A stretch of 64,000 nucleotides of DNA from an uncultured Rikenellaceae bacterium (lineage in GTDB: Bacteria; Bacteroidota; Bacteroidia; Bacteroidales; Rikenellaceae). The translations under genes and the position numbers were made by a program. Below, in pieces: positions 46,383 through 56,500 of this stretch. The notes below the pieces were generated by a model. The model had not been told where the DNA came from, did no database searches, and worked only from the letters and a program-made list of their open reading frames with translations. The DNA is taken from positions 1 to 64,000 of the forward strand of contig CAMQVY010000002.1 in NCBI GenBank assembly GCA_947038405.1, read 5' to 3'. Positions within the stretch are counted from its first letter, which is position 1. The number at the start of each line of letters is the position of its first letter.

Positions 46383-47800
46383 TTGAAAATCTTTTCAAAT
46401 TTAAAACGGGGATTTTAGCATCTTCACTTTTAGTCCCAACAATGGGGGCTCACGCAGAGAACCCTCCAACTTCAGCACCTAATATAATACACATTCTAGT
46501 TGATGATGTTGGCTATGACGATATAAGTTGCTTTGGGTCTAAAGATATTAAGACACCAAACCTTGATCTGTTAGCGAGCAAAGGGATGCGATTTACAGAC
46601 TTCTATGCTCCACATGGAACAAGTACCCCCTCTCGTGCAACACTTCTTACGGGACGTTACGCACCTAGAGTTAACAATGGGACGGGATTATATGTTCTAT
46701 TTCCAAGTTCGACAACTGGTTTAGACCCCAAACAAGAGGTTACAATAACTCAACTACTAAAGACAAAAGGCTACTCTACGGCACTATTTGGTAAGTGGCA
46801 TTTGGGACACCTACCTCAATATCTACCAACAGAGTTTGGAATAGATAAATTTGTAGGCATCCCCTACCCCAACGACCATGGTCCCGAAAGATTGGGAGGC
46901 ACAGGAATCAGACCTTCAGGTGTAATTGATCCACCAATACCACTTATAAGACAAAAAGAGGTAGTTAAAGAGTGCGATAATAATGACCTAGGAGAACTTC
47001 CACCAATGTTTGTTCGTGAATCATGTAGATTCATGTATGATGCAGTTCAAAACAAAAAACCATTCTATCTTCAATATTCAAACATCGAGACTCATACCCC
47101 ATATTTTATCCCTAGAGGATTTGAAGGTAAAAGTGAAGCTGGAGCTTTTGGAGATGCAGTTGAATATATGGATGTTTGCGTAGGTATCATAATGGATATG
47201 GTTAAACGTCTAAAAATAGAGAATAATACAATTATAGTCTTCACTTCCGATAACGGACCATTAATTCATAAAGATATGGAGTTAGAGAAGTGCTATGGTA
47301 GATTTGGTGAGACAGACCCAGATAGAGAACATGTGCTACGTGGAGGAAAGTATCAGGAGAAGTATGATGGAGGTATAAGAGTACCATGTATTGTTGTTTG
47401 GCCCGGAGTTACACCTGCAAATAGCGAATGTAACGAGCTAGTTGCGTCATTTGACCTTTTTGATCTATTCGCCCAAGTTGCAGGTGTCGAAGTTCCTTCT
47501 AATATAGTTATAGACGGACGAGATATTATGCCACTTATAAAGGGAGAAGAGGGGGCAAAATCTCCTCATAAAGCGATCTACGGATTCGCTCCCAAAGGAG
47601 GCATCCGAAGTGTAAGATATGAGAATTGGAAACTAGTCTACTCAAATAGTAAAGAGAAGCCATTTGAATTATACAACCTAGAAGTAGATTTAGGAGAAAA
47701 GAATAATATTGCAGATCAGCATCCCGACATTGTAAAAAAGATAAATAAAATGGGAGTTAATGCTAATAACTCAATAAAGAACAATAAGAAAATTGACTAG
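46379..47800 (+). CDS. Secreted Ser-type sulfatase (arylsulfatase family S1)
   Basis: The 473-residue protein has a signal peptide (MIENLFKFKTGILASSLLVPTMGAHA) and VDDVGYDDISCFG, which provides the Ca ligands. The modification motif is STPSRATLLTGR, in which the residue to be converted to formylglycine is Ser, so an anaerobic anSME-type maturase is needed. GKWHLGHLP, FTSDNGPLIHKD and DGRDIMPLIKG are also present. The ATG at 46379 is preferred to a TTG ten codons earlier. It probably removes sulfate from host or algal glycans in the periplasm. Confidence 0.92.
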   Translation: MIENLFKFKTGILASSLLVPTMGAHAENPPTSAPNIIHILVDDVGYDDISCFGSKDIKTPNLDLLASKGMRFTDFYAPHGTSTPSRATLLTGRYAPRVNNGTGLYVLFPSSTTGLDPKQEVTITQLLKTKGYSTALFGKWHLGHLPQYLPTEFGIDKFVGIPYPNDHGPERLGGTGIRPSGVIDPPIPLIRQKEVVKECDNNDLGELPPMFVRESCRFMYDAVQNKKPFYLQYSNIETHTPYFIPRGFEGKSEAGAFGDAVEYMDVCVGIIMDMVKRLKIENNTIIVFTSDNGPLIHKDMELEKCYGRFGETDPDREHVLRGGKYQEKYDGGIRVPCIVVWPGVTPANSECNELVASFDLFDLFAQVAGVEVPSNIVIDGRDIMPLIKGEEGAKSPHKAIYGFAPKGGIRSVRYENWKLVYSNSKEKPFELYNLEVDLGEKNNIADQHPDIVKKINKMGVNANNSIKNNKKID

Positions 47801-47913
47801 AGTTCGTTGTTCATATATAACTACTATTTTATGTCCACCATATAAAATAAAGTAGCTTACTGTCATTTGATTATATTAAAATAAGTAACTAATTCATAAT
47901 AAATTAATAATTA

Positions 47914-47944
47914 TTGTGAATTAGTTTTTTTTTATTTAAATTTG
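47914..47944 (+). promoter_or_regulatory. Promoter of the GH109 gene
   Basis: TTG (47914-47916), 20 nt, then TAAATTTG (47937-47944), with an 80-nt leader. It is one of the best matches in the window. Confidence 0.7.
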
Positions 47945-48024
47945 CAGAGTATTGTGTAAAAACAATATATAACAAAAAACTAAATTACAAATAATCAATA
48001 ATCTTAAACCAATCACTACCTAAA

Positions 48025-49428
48025 ATGAAAAAAGTACTGCACTTATCATTGTCATTTATGATTGCCCTACTAGTATTAGTAGGATGTACTCCTGCACAAT
48101 CAGCAGAAGACAGAGTAATCAAAACAGAAGTACCTGTAAGACCAGTTGGACAAACAGACGTACTACAATTAACATGTGATCCTATCCCTAACGTACGTGT
48201 TGCTATTATCGGACTAGGTATGCGTGGACCAGGTGCTGCTCACCGTTTCGCGAATATCCCAGGAGTAGAAGTTGTCGCTCTTTGTGACGTATTAGAAAGT
48301 AATACAAAAAGAGTAAACGCTTCACTTGTAGCATCAGGAAAACCTGAAGCTCAAGAATTTTTTGGAGATACAGCAATTTGGAGAGAAGTAACAAAACTTC
48401 CTAATGTAGACTTAGTTTACGTTGCAACTCCATGGGCTTCTCACGCAACAATGGGTGTTCAAGCTATGAAAGATGGTAAGCACGTAGCAATTGAGGTTCC
48501 TGCTGCAATGAACCTTCAAGAGATCTGGGATCTTGTTAACACTTCAGAGGCTACTCGTAAGCACTGTATGCAACTAGAGAACTGTGTATATGACTTCTAC
48601 GAACTAACAACTCTTAACATGGCTCAACAAGGTCTATTTGGAGAAGTTCTTCACACAGAGGGAGCATATATCCACAACCTAGAGCCTTTCTGGAATAGCT
48701 ACTGGAACAACTGGAGACTAGAGTACAATATCGAGCACTACGGTGACCTTTATCCTACTCACGGAATCGGACCTGTTTGTCAAGTTCTTAACATGCACAG
48801 AGGTGATAAAATGAATACTCTAGTATCTATGCAGACAAAAACTGTATGTATCCCTGAGTTTATCGAAAAAACAACTGGTCGTGATGTATCAAAGGATTTC
48901 AGAAATGGAGACCACACAACAACACTTATCAACACTGAAAAAGGTAAAACAATCAACATTCAACACAACGTTGCAACTCCAAGACCATACGATCGTATGT
49001 ACCAACTAACTGGAACTAAAGGTTTTGCAAACAAATACCCTGTTGAAGGTTATGCTCTTGAGGCTTCTCAAGTTGATTCTACAATCATAACAAACCATGA
49101 GAACCTTAGCGGACATGACTTCGTTTCTGGAGAGATGAAAGCTGAGCTTATGAAGAAATACAAGCACCCTATCGTAAATGAGCAACTAGAGGAGACTGCT
49201 AAGAAAGTTGGTGGACATGGTGGTATGGACTACATCATGGATTACAGACTTATCTACTGTCTACAAAACGGTCTTCCATTAGACATGGACGTTTATGACC
49301 TTGCTGAGTGGTGTTCACTTATCGAGTTATCTAAAATTTCTATCGAGAATCAATCAGCTCCTGTAGAGGTTCCTGATTTCACTCGTGGATCATGGGATAA
49401 AATAGACGGATTGAAGCTTGCACTATAA
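48025..49428 (+). CDS. GH109-type alpha-N-acetylgalactosaminidase lipoprotein (Gfo/Idh/MocA fold)
   Basis: The 467-residue protein has a lipoprotein signal (MKKVLHLSLSFMIALLVLVGC). A Rossmann NAD-binding domain follows (VRVAIIGLGMRGPGAAHRFANI), then the Gfo/Idh/MocA C-terminal domain with GDLYPTHGIGPVCQVLNMHRGDK. That segment matches GH109 enzymes, which remove alpha-GalNAc by an NAD-dependent redox mechanism. The codons (AAC, TAC, TTC, ATC, CGT, GGT) are more C-ending than in neighbouring genes, as in highly expressed genes. It follows a sulfatase gene, which suggests mucin-type glycan use. Confidence 0.88.
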   Translation: MKKVLHLSLSFMIALLVLVGCTPAQSAEDRVIKTEVPVRPVGQTDVLQLTCDPIPNVRVAIIGLGMRGPGAAHRFANIPGVEVVALCDVLESNTKRVNASLVASGKPEAQEFFGDTAIWREVTKLPNVDLVYVATPWASHATMGVQAMKDGKHVAIEVPAAMNLQEIWDLVNTSEATRKHCMQLENCVYDFYELTTLNMAQQGLFGEVLHTEGAYIHNLEPFWNSYWNNWRLEYNIEHYGDLYPTHGIGPVCQVLNMHRGDKMNTLVSMQTKTVCIPEFIEKTTGRDVSKDFRNGDHTTTLINTEKGKTINIQHNVATPRPYDRMYQLTGTKGFANKYPVEGYALEASQVDSTIITNHENLSGHDFVSGEMKAELMKKYKHPIVNEQLEETAKKVGGHGGMDYIMDYRLIYCLQNGLPLDMDVYDLAEWCSLIELSKISIENQSAPVEVPDFTRGSWDKIDGLKLAL

Positions 49429-49450
49429 GCTAAAAATTTGATATTACAAT

Positions 49451-49490
49451 AAATAAGGCTCTCTTCGCTATGAAGAGAGCCTTATTTCAT
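49451..49490 (+). terminator. GH109 terminator
   Basis: AATAAGGCTCTCTTC pairs with GAAGAGAGCCTTATT around a 5-nt loop, with T's after it. Confidence 0.88.
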
Positions 49491-49493
49491 TTA

Positions 49494-49600
49494 GCTCTGT
49501 GAGATCATACACCGAGACCAACACACGGCAGTTCCCTACTTACATTTGAACTTCCTTCGACGATAACCTTTTGTGAAAACTTCGTTTTCTGCTATTAGTT
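49494..49600 (-). repeat. Dispersed repeat, inverted decayed copy
   Basis: On the minus strand it reads GCAGAAAACGAAGTTTTCACA, then ATCGTCGAAGGAAGTTC, then AGGGAACTGCC and a TGATCTCAC end. This is the order of the full unit with a short deletion. It lies between the GH109 terminator and paaK. Confidence 0.7.
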
Positions 49601-49689
49601 TGCATGAGTCGATTTTTATATCTAATTTTGTTGGTTATAATAATTGATTTAAAACGACTTGTATCGATAACAATACTAAAAATAATTTT

Positions 49690-50991
49690 ATGCAATATTG
49701 GCAAAAAGACATTGAAACAATGCCTCAAAATGAGCTAGCAGAATTTCAGCTAAAACGCTTAAAAGAGACTTTATGTTCAGCAAGTAACTCTCCTTTCTAC
49801 AAGAGAGTATTTTCGGATAACAATATATCTATAGATGAGATAAACTCACTAGAAGATTTACAAAAGCTACCATTTACGACTAAAGAAGACCTACGCGCTA
49901 ACTACCCATTTGATATGGCAGCGATTCCACTACGCCAGTGTACAAGACTACACTCAAGTAGTGGCACAACAGGAGACCCAACAGTTGTTCTACACTCTGC
50001 AAAGGATTTAGATCAGTGGGCAAATCAAGTTGCAAGGTGTATGTACATGGTTGGAATTAGAGATGAGGACATATTTCAGAACACGAGTGGTTATGGTATG
50101 TTTACTGGAGGCTTAGGCTTCCAATATGGAGCAGAAAAGTTAGGGGCATTAACAGTTCCTGCTGCTGCTGGAAACAGTAGACGTCAACTAAAATTCATTA
50201 AAGATTTTGGCACCACTTGCCTTCATATTATACCTAGCTACGCTACTCGTTTAGCTGAAGTTATGACTGCGGAGGGAATGGATCCACTAAAAGAGACTAA
50301 ACTTCACACAATATGTATCGGAGCTGAGCCACATAGTGAAGAGCAACGTAAACGTATCGAGAAGCTACTTGGAGTTAAGGCTTACAACTGTTTTGGAATG
50401 TCTGAGATGAATGGTCCAGGTGTTGCCTTCGAGTGTAAAGAGCAAAATGGGCTACATATTTGGGAAGATTATACAATTGTTGAGATCATAAATCCAGTTA
50501 CACTTCAACCAGTTCCAGATGGCGAAGTTGGAGAGTTAGTACTTACTACACTAAATAGAGAAGCTATGCCTTTAGTTCGTTATCGCACTAGAGACTTGAC
50601 GTCTATTATTTCAGGTGATTGCCCATGCGGACGTACACACCGTAGATTGGCACGTTTCCAAGGTCGTAGTGACGATATGATTATACTTAAAGGGGTAAAC
50701 TTATTTCCGATACAAATTGAGACTGTTCTTATGCAATTTAAAGAGTTAGGAAATAACTATCTAATTACAATTGATACAATCAATAATAGTGATGAGATGT
50801 TTATCGAAGTTGAGTTGAGTGATCTATTTACTGACGACTACAGTGTTCTACAGTCATTAAGTAAAAATATAACTCGCCAGTTGAAAGATGAGCTATTATT
50901 GACTCCACGTCTTAAATTAGTAGCAAAAGGCTCTCTACCCGTTCAAGAGGGGAAAGCAGTTAGAGTCAAAGATTTGCGTAAATTTAATTAA
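49690..50991 (+). CDS. paaK: Phenylacetate-CoA ligase family enzyme
   Basis: The 433-residue adenylate-forming enzyme has the P-loop-like LHSSSGTTGDPTVVLHS, the motif YNCFGMSEMNGPGVAFEC, LTTLNREAMPLVRYRTRD and a C-terminal LKGVNLFPIQIETVLMQF. It converts phenylacetate (or another aryl acid) to its CoA thioester with ATP. In anaerobic Bacteroidales it usually accompanies indolepyruvate:ferredoxin oxidoreductase genes in aromatic amino-acid fermentation. Those genes are absent here. An ACT-domain gene follows. Confidence 0.9.
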   Translation: MQYWQKDIETMPQNELAEFQLKRLKETLCSASNSPFYKRVFSDNNISIDEINSLEDLQKLPFTTKEDLRANYPFDMAAIPLRQCTRLHSSSGTTGDPTVVLHSAKDLDQWANQVARCMYMVGIRDEDIFQNTSGYGMFTGGLGFQYGAEKLGALTVPAAAGNSRRQLKFIKDFGTTCLHIIPSYATRLAEVMTAEGMDPLKETKLHTICIGAEPHSEEQRKRIEKLLGVKAYNCFGMSEMNGPGVAFECKEQNGLHIWEDYTIVEIINPVTLQPVPDGEVGELVLTTLNREAMPLVRYRTRDLTSIISGDCPCGRTHRRLARFQGRSDDMIILKGVNLFPIQIETVLMQFKELGNNYLITIDTINNSDEMFIEVELSDLFTDDYSVLQSLSKNITRQLKDELLLTPRLKLVAKGSLPVQEGKAVRVKDLRKFN

Positions 50992-51113
50992 CGATAATTT
51001 TAAATTATGTATATAAAGCTCAAAGAGAAAAAGAACGTTTTCAAAAAATGTTCATAAAAAAATGCTCTGTAAACTGCGCATTACTCTTTTAGTTTTTATA
51101 ACCCCCTTAAAAT

Positions 51114-51539
51114 ATGACAGTCAACCAAATTTCAATATTCCTAGAGAATAAATATGGCAAGTTGAGCGAAATAATGGCTCTAATAACAGACCAAAATATT
51201 CGTATAATAGCAGCCACTATCGCAGATACATCTGACTATGGCATATTACGTATAATTGTTAGTGAGCCACAAAAGGCTTATAAAATATTAAAAGATAATA
51301 ATGTAAGCGCAAACCTTACAGAGGTATTTGCATTGACAATCAACTCAGAAACGGATAGTTTATCCAGAGCTATGGAGTCATTTACGACTGTAGGTTTGAG
51401 TATCGAATATATGTATTGTTTCTCTCTAAAAGAGAAGTCAATTATTATTTTGAGAACCAATGATCAAGATTTAACACGAGATGTAATTGAGAAAAAAGGT
51501 CTTCAGTATATTATTGAGAGCGACTTAATTAAATTATAA
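51114..51539 (+). CDS. Tandem ACT-domain protein
   Basis: The 141-residue protein has two ACT repeats (about 1-70: QISIFLENKYGKLSEIMALI; 71-141: ALTINSETDSLSRAMESFTTVGLSIEYMY). ACT domains bind amino acids and regulate enzymes. This family commonly neighbours paaK in Bacteroidetes and is probably tied to aromatic amino-acid sensing. It has no catalytic domain. A hairpin after the stop (51567-51598) may weaken transcription into the symporter genes. Confidence 0.85.
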   Translation: MTVNQISIFLENKYGKLSEIMALITDQNIRIIAATIADTSDYGILRIIVSEPQKAYKILKDNNVSANLTEVFALTINSETDSLSRAMESFTTVGLSIEYMYCFSLKEKSIIILRTNDQDLTRDVIEKKGLQYIIESDLIKL

Positions 51540-51566
51540 ATTTAATTTGTTTTCTGCACTTAGCAG

Positions 51567-51598
51567 AGTAGCCTACGAACTAATCTTCGCAGGCTACT
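51567..51598 (+). terminator. Hairpin between the ACT gene and the symporter pair
   Basis: AGTAGCCTACGAA pairs with TTCGCAGGCTACT with one mismatch and a short T-stretch. The poor T-run suggests partial termination or an mRNA-stabilising end. Confidence 0.55.
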
Positions 51599-51637
51599 TT
51601 AGGTTATCTGAGTAAACGAATTTAATCATTTTACTTT

Positions 51638-51778
51638 ATGTTTGGAATAAACGACCCAGGAATTTGGATAATCTACCTATTAGCATTTTTGTGCCTAGGT
51701 TTCTCTATTTGGTTTGGTATTAAATACTGGAACTATGACGAAGAGTCATCAAATTCCTCAAAATCTGATAAAATATGA
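51638..51778 (+). CDS. Symporter small accessory protein
   Basis: The 46-residue protein starts MFGINDPGIWIIYLLAFLC and continues with GFSIWFGIKYWNYDEE. It has one membrane helix after a conserved DP. It matches the short proteins encoded immediately before many sodium:solute symporters (symporter small accessory protein). The stop overlaps the symporter start by 4 nt (ATGA), indicating coupled translation. The gene is very short and easily missed. Its role (assembly or regulation of the carrier) is only inferred. Confidence 0.8.
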   Translation: MFGINDPGIWIIYLLAFLCLGFSIWFGIKYWNYDEESSNSSKSDKI

Positions 51779-53334
51779 GTACTTTAACCCTTGGTATTAT
51801 CGTCATAATATACATCTTTCTAATCGCATACTTAGGTTACTTAGGTTATAAAAAGACCAATAGTGCAAGTGACTATCTTTTAGGAGGAGGGAAAACAAAT
51901 CCAATCATAATGGCACTTTCATATGGAGCCACATTTATATCAGCCTCAGCAATTGTAGGTTTTGGAGGAGTTGCTGCAACATATGGAATGGGTATTCAAT
52001 GGCTTTGTCTATTGAATATGCTAGTTGGTGTTGTAATCGCATTTATATTCTTTGGTAGACGAACACGTAAACTTGGAGCAACATATAATTCACGAACTTT
52101 TGCACAACTACTAGGGACTCACTATGGATCTCGAACTATTCAAGTCTTTGTAGCTGTTGTGATTTTCATCGGTATGCCTATATACGCCTCAGTTGTTATG
52201 AAAGGTGGAGCTGTCTTTATTGAACAGATGTTTGACATAGATCTCGATCTTGCGCTTCTACTCTTTACTGTTGTTGTCGCAACATATGTGATTACAGGAG
52301 GTATTAAGGGTGTAATGTACACCGATGCAATGCAAGCAATAATCATGTTTGCATGTATGCTATTTATGCTCTTTTGGTTCTACAACGTAATGGATTTAGG
52401 TTTTGTAGAGGCTAATGAAAAACTAACATCAATAGCTCCACTAGTACCAGAACGTCTACGTGAATTGGGACATCAAGGCTGGACAGCAATGCCAATTACA
52501 GGTTCTCCTCAGTGGTACACGCTAGTAACTTCACTTATTCTTGGCGTTGGTATTGGATGCTTGGCTCAACCTCAATTAGTTGTTCGTTTTATGATGGTAG
52601 ATAGCACCAAGCAGCTAAATAGAGGGGTTCTAATCGGCTGTTTATTCCTGATTGTAACCGTCGGAGCAATCTATCATGTTGGAGCACTATCGAATCTCTT
52701 CTTCTTGAAAGCAGATGGAGTTGTTGCATCTGAAGCGGTTAAAGATATGGATAAAATTATCCCTCTATTTATCAAACGAGCTATGCCCGATTGGTTTGGA
52801 GCTGTATTTATGCTATGTATTTTATCAGCAAGTATGTCTACACTAAGCGCACAATTTCACACTATGGGAGCTGCTTTTGGGGCAGATGCTTTTCCAAAAT
52901 TAGGCAAGAAAAAAAATCCAAATTCAACAATGGGAGTTCGTTTCGGCGTGCTATGTGCTATTATTCTCAGCTACATGATCTGTTATATCTTGAGCGATAG
53001 TATAATTGCACGAGGAACAGCACTATTTATGGGAGTTTGTGCAGCTACGTTTCTACCGACCTATTTTTGTGCACTATACTGGAAACGAGCGACTCGTCAA
53101 GGTGCATTAGCTAGTTTATGGGTAGGTGTTGTCACAAGTCTATTCGCCATGGCATTTCTACACAAGGCAGAAGCTGCACCATTAGGTTTTTGCCAAATGA
53201 TATTTGGGCAGGATGTCTTGATAGACGTATATCCATGGTACGCTATTGACCCTATTTTGTTTGCACTTCCGCTCTCGACGCTTACAATTATAGTTGTGAG
53301 TCTACGCACTAAACCTATGATAGCAAAGGATTAG
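51775..53334 (+). CDS. Sodium:solute symporter (SSS family)
   Basis: The 519-residue carrier has about 13 membrane segments, beginning LTLGIIVIIYIFLIAYLGYLGY. The SSS motif GGGKTNPIIMALSYGATFISASAIVGFGGVAATYG and the Na2-site region LCILSASMSTLSAQFHTMGAAFG are both present. The substrate is unknown; a monocarboxylate or aryl acid fits the neighbouring paaK-ACT genes. It is translationally coupled to the 46-residue accessory protein. Confidence 0.9.
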   Translation: MSTLTLGIIVIIYIFLIAYLGYLGYKKTNSASDYLLGGGKTNPIIMALSYGATFISASAIVGFGGVAATYGMGIQWLCLLNMLVGVVIAFIFFGRRTRKLGATYNSRTFAQLLGTHYGSRTIQVFVAVVIFIGMPIYASVVMKGGAVFIEQMFDIDLDLALLLFTVVVATYVITGGIKGVMYTDAMQAIIMFACMLFMLFWFYNVMDLGFVEANEKLTSIAPLVPERLRELGHQGWTAMPITGSPQWYTLVTSLILGVGIGCLAQPQLVVRFMMVDSTKQLNRGVLIGCLFLIVTVGAIYHVGALSNLFFLKADGVVASEAVKDMDKIIPLFIKRAMPDWFGAVFMLCILSASMSTLSAQFHTMGAAFGADAFPKLGKKKNPNSTMGVRFGVLCAIILSYMICYILSDSIIARGTALFMGVCAATFLPTYFCALYWKRATRQGALASLWVGVVTSLFAMAFLHKAEAAPLGFCQMIFGQDVLIDVYPWYAIDPILFALPLSTLTIIVVSLRTKPMIAKD

Positions 53335-53507
53335 AGAGTTGCAAAGAACGAAATAATACCAAATTTATTATGAATTTAGCATTATAGTGAGTCCATAGTG
53401 TAGTTATAATCCAATATTAATAGGATTAAATGTGGTATTAATTGATATATCGCCTTAAAATAAGCGCCATTAAGTGTTATTCTGTTATATTTTTAAAAAA
53501 AAAATTA

Positions 53508-53515
53508 TAACTTTG
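53508..53515 (+). promoter_or_regulatory. Possible secDF -7 element
   Basis: TAACTTTG, 66 nt before secDF, matches TAnnTTTG; no TTG at the proper distance. Confidence 0.45.
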
Positions 53516-53581
53516 CATTCCGTCGTTTTTTTGGAGTACAGTTAATAAAATTATCAAATAAAAACATAAAAATAATTCAAA

Positions 53582-56500
53582 ATGCAGAACAAAGGAGCAC
53601 TAAAACTACTGGCAATTGTATTTGCAATTGCTTGTGCTTACCAGCTTTCATTTACTTTTGTAACCAAAAGAATTGAAAACAAAGCAGCCGAATATGCCGC
53701 AGGAGATGCGAATATGGAGGCAAAATACCTAGATTCAATGAGATCTCAGGTAGTTTACAATCTTGGTTTTATTGAGTACACTTACAAAGAGTGTCAAGAT
53801 AAAGAGATTAATTTAGGTCTTGACCTAAAAGGAGGAATGAACGTAACACTTGAGATTTCAGTTGTTGACGTTGTTCGTGCTCTATCTAATGATAGCCAAG
53901 ATCCAAACTTTACACAAGCATTAACTCAAGCTATTGATAAACAAAAAAGCAGTGCAGACGACTTTATCACTCTATTCGTTGAGTCATATAAAACTGTATC
54001 TGGAGATGCTCCTTTAGCTCAGATCTTCAACACACCTGAACTTAAAGAGCTTGTTTCATCAACAAGTAGCAATGAAGAGGTTACAAAAGTTCTTCGTAAG
54101 CAGACAGAAAGTGCAATTGAAAACTCTTTCTATGTATTACGTAATCGTATTGACAGATTTGGTGTAACACAACCAAATATCCAACGCCTAGAGAACTCTG
54201 ACCGTATCCTAATTGAACTTCCAGGAGTTAAAGATCCAGAGCGTGTTCGTAAACTTCTTCAAGGTACAGCTTCACTAGAGTTTTGGTCAACTTATAACAA
54301 CCAAGAGGTTTACCCTATTTTTGCTCAAGCTAACGACATTATCAAAGAGTTAGAGGCTGCAAAAGTTGTAGAAACTACTCCAACAGAAGAGGTTGTTGTA
54401 GATGAGGTAATTACAGAAGATACCGGTTCTGTTAAAGGAGATGATATTCTTGATGAACTTGAAGTGACAACAGAATCTGCAAGTCAAGAAGATCTTGCAA
54501 AGCAATTCCCTCTATTCTCTAAATTAACACCACTAATGTCAGGTCAAGGTCAAATTGCTCCTGGAGCAGTAGTTGGTCGTGCCGTAGCAAGTGACACTTC
54601 AATTATCAACACATACTTTGCATATCCACAAGTTAAAGCTCTTTTACCTAGAGATATGAAACTTTACTGGGGCATCAAAGCAATGGATGAAGAGAACAAT
54701 GTTTTCGCTCTATATGCAATTAAAGCTAACACACGTGACGGAAAAGCTCCTTTAGATGGAGGTTCTATCGTTGACGCTCAAGAAAACTATGCAGAAAAAG
54801 GTTCATCTGCAGAGGTTAGTATGGTAATGAACGCAAGTGGTGCTAGAACATGGGCAAGACTTACTGCAGACAACGCAAAAAGCAACCCTAGTGGTGGAAA
54901 TGTTGCGATTGTTCTTGATGGATATGTCTACTCTGCTCCGACTGTAAAAGAAGAGATTACTGGAGGTAGATCATCTATTAGTGGAGACTTTACAATTGTT
55001 GAAGCACAAGACCTTGCAAATGTTCTAGAATCAGGTAAACTACCTGCTCCTGCTAGAATTATTCAAGATATCGTTGTTGGTCCATCATTGGGTCAAGAGT
55101 CAATTGACGCAGGTATGATGTCATTTATAATCGCATTCGTATTAGTTCTGATCTACATGTGGTTCTTCTATAGTACTGCTGGTTTAGTTGCAAATATCGC
55201 ACTTGTATCTAACGTCTTCTTCCTATTTGGAGTACTTGTATCTTTTGGAGCAGTTCTTACTCTTCCTGGTATTGCGGGTATCGTACTTACAATGGGTATG
55301 GCGGTTGATGCAAACGTTATTATATATGAGCGTATTAAAGAGGAACTTCGTTCTGGAAAAAATGTTAGCCTTGCTATCGCAGATGGTTACAGAAACGCAT
55401 ACTCTGCAATTATTGATGGTAACGTAACAACTCTGATTACAGGTATCGTTCTATTCTCATTCGGAACAGGTCCAGTTCAAGGTTTTGCTACAACACTTAT
55501 CATTGGTATCCTTACTTCAATGTTCTCTGCTGTATTCATCACAAGAATGATCTTTGCTACTCTACTTGAAAAAGACAAGAAAGTTAAGTTCTCTAACAAA
55601 TACACAGAAAATTTCCTTGGCAATACTAATTTTGACTTTGTAGGCGCTAGAAAATATACTTATATAATCTCTGGAGCTCTTATCCTTATCTCTATAGCTT
55701 CGTTTGCATTCCAAGGCTTCAACTATGGTGTTGAGTTCACTGGAGGTAGATCATACGTAGTTCGTTTTGACAAACCGGTGACTGCTACAGATGTTCGTGA
55801 TGCACTAGATGTGACATTTGAGACTGGTAGTGCTAGTCAAAGTTTTGAGGTAAAACAATTTGGTAATGACGAGCAAATGCGTATTGTTACTCAATACAAA
55901 TATAACGATGATACTGATGGCGTATCTTCAGAGATTGAGGCTATGATCTACGAAGCATTAATGCCTCTATTTAAAACAACAATCAATGAGCAAGAGTTTG
56001 TTACAACTGAAACAAACCCTTACGGAATTATATCTTCTGAAAAAGTAGGTGCTAGTGTTGCAAATGACATTAAGGTAGCATCTATGATTGCAACTCTATT
56101 TAGTTTAATTGCAATTGGTCTATATATCTTCCTTAGATTTAAAAAATGGCAATGGGGTATTGGTGGTGTTGTGTCGGTTGCACATGATGCGTTACTTACA
56201 ATCGGTGTATTCTCAATATTCTACAAAGTTCTTCCTTTTAGTCTTGAGGTAAACCAAGCATTCATTGCTGCGATTCTTACTATCATTGGTTACTCTATCA
56301 ATGACACCGTAATTATCTTTGATAGAATTCGTGAAAACCATGAATTATTCCCAAAACGTTCTCTAAAAGTAAATATTAATCATGCGATTAATAGTACTCT
56401 TGCACGTACAGTGAATACTGCTGGTTCAACATTCGTAACATTATTAGCTATCTTCCTATTTGGAGGTGACGTTATTAGAGGATTTGTATTTGCTCTTATC

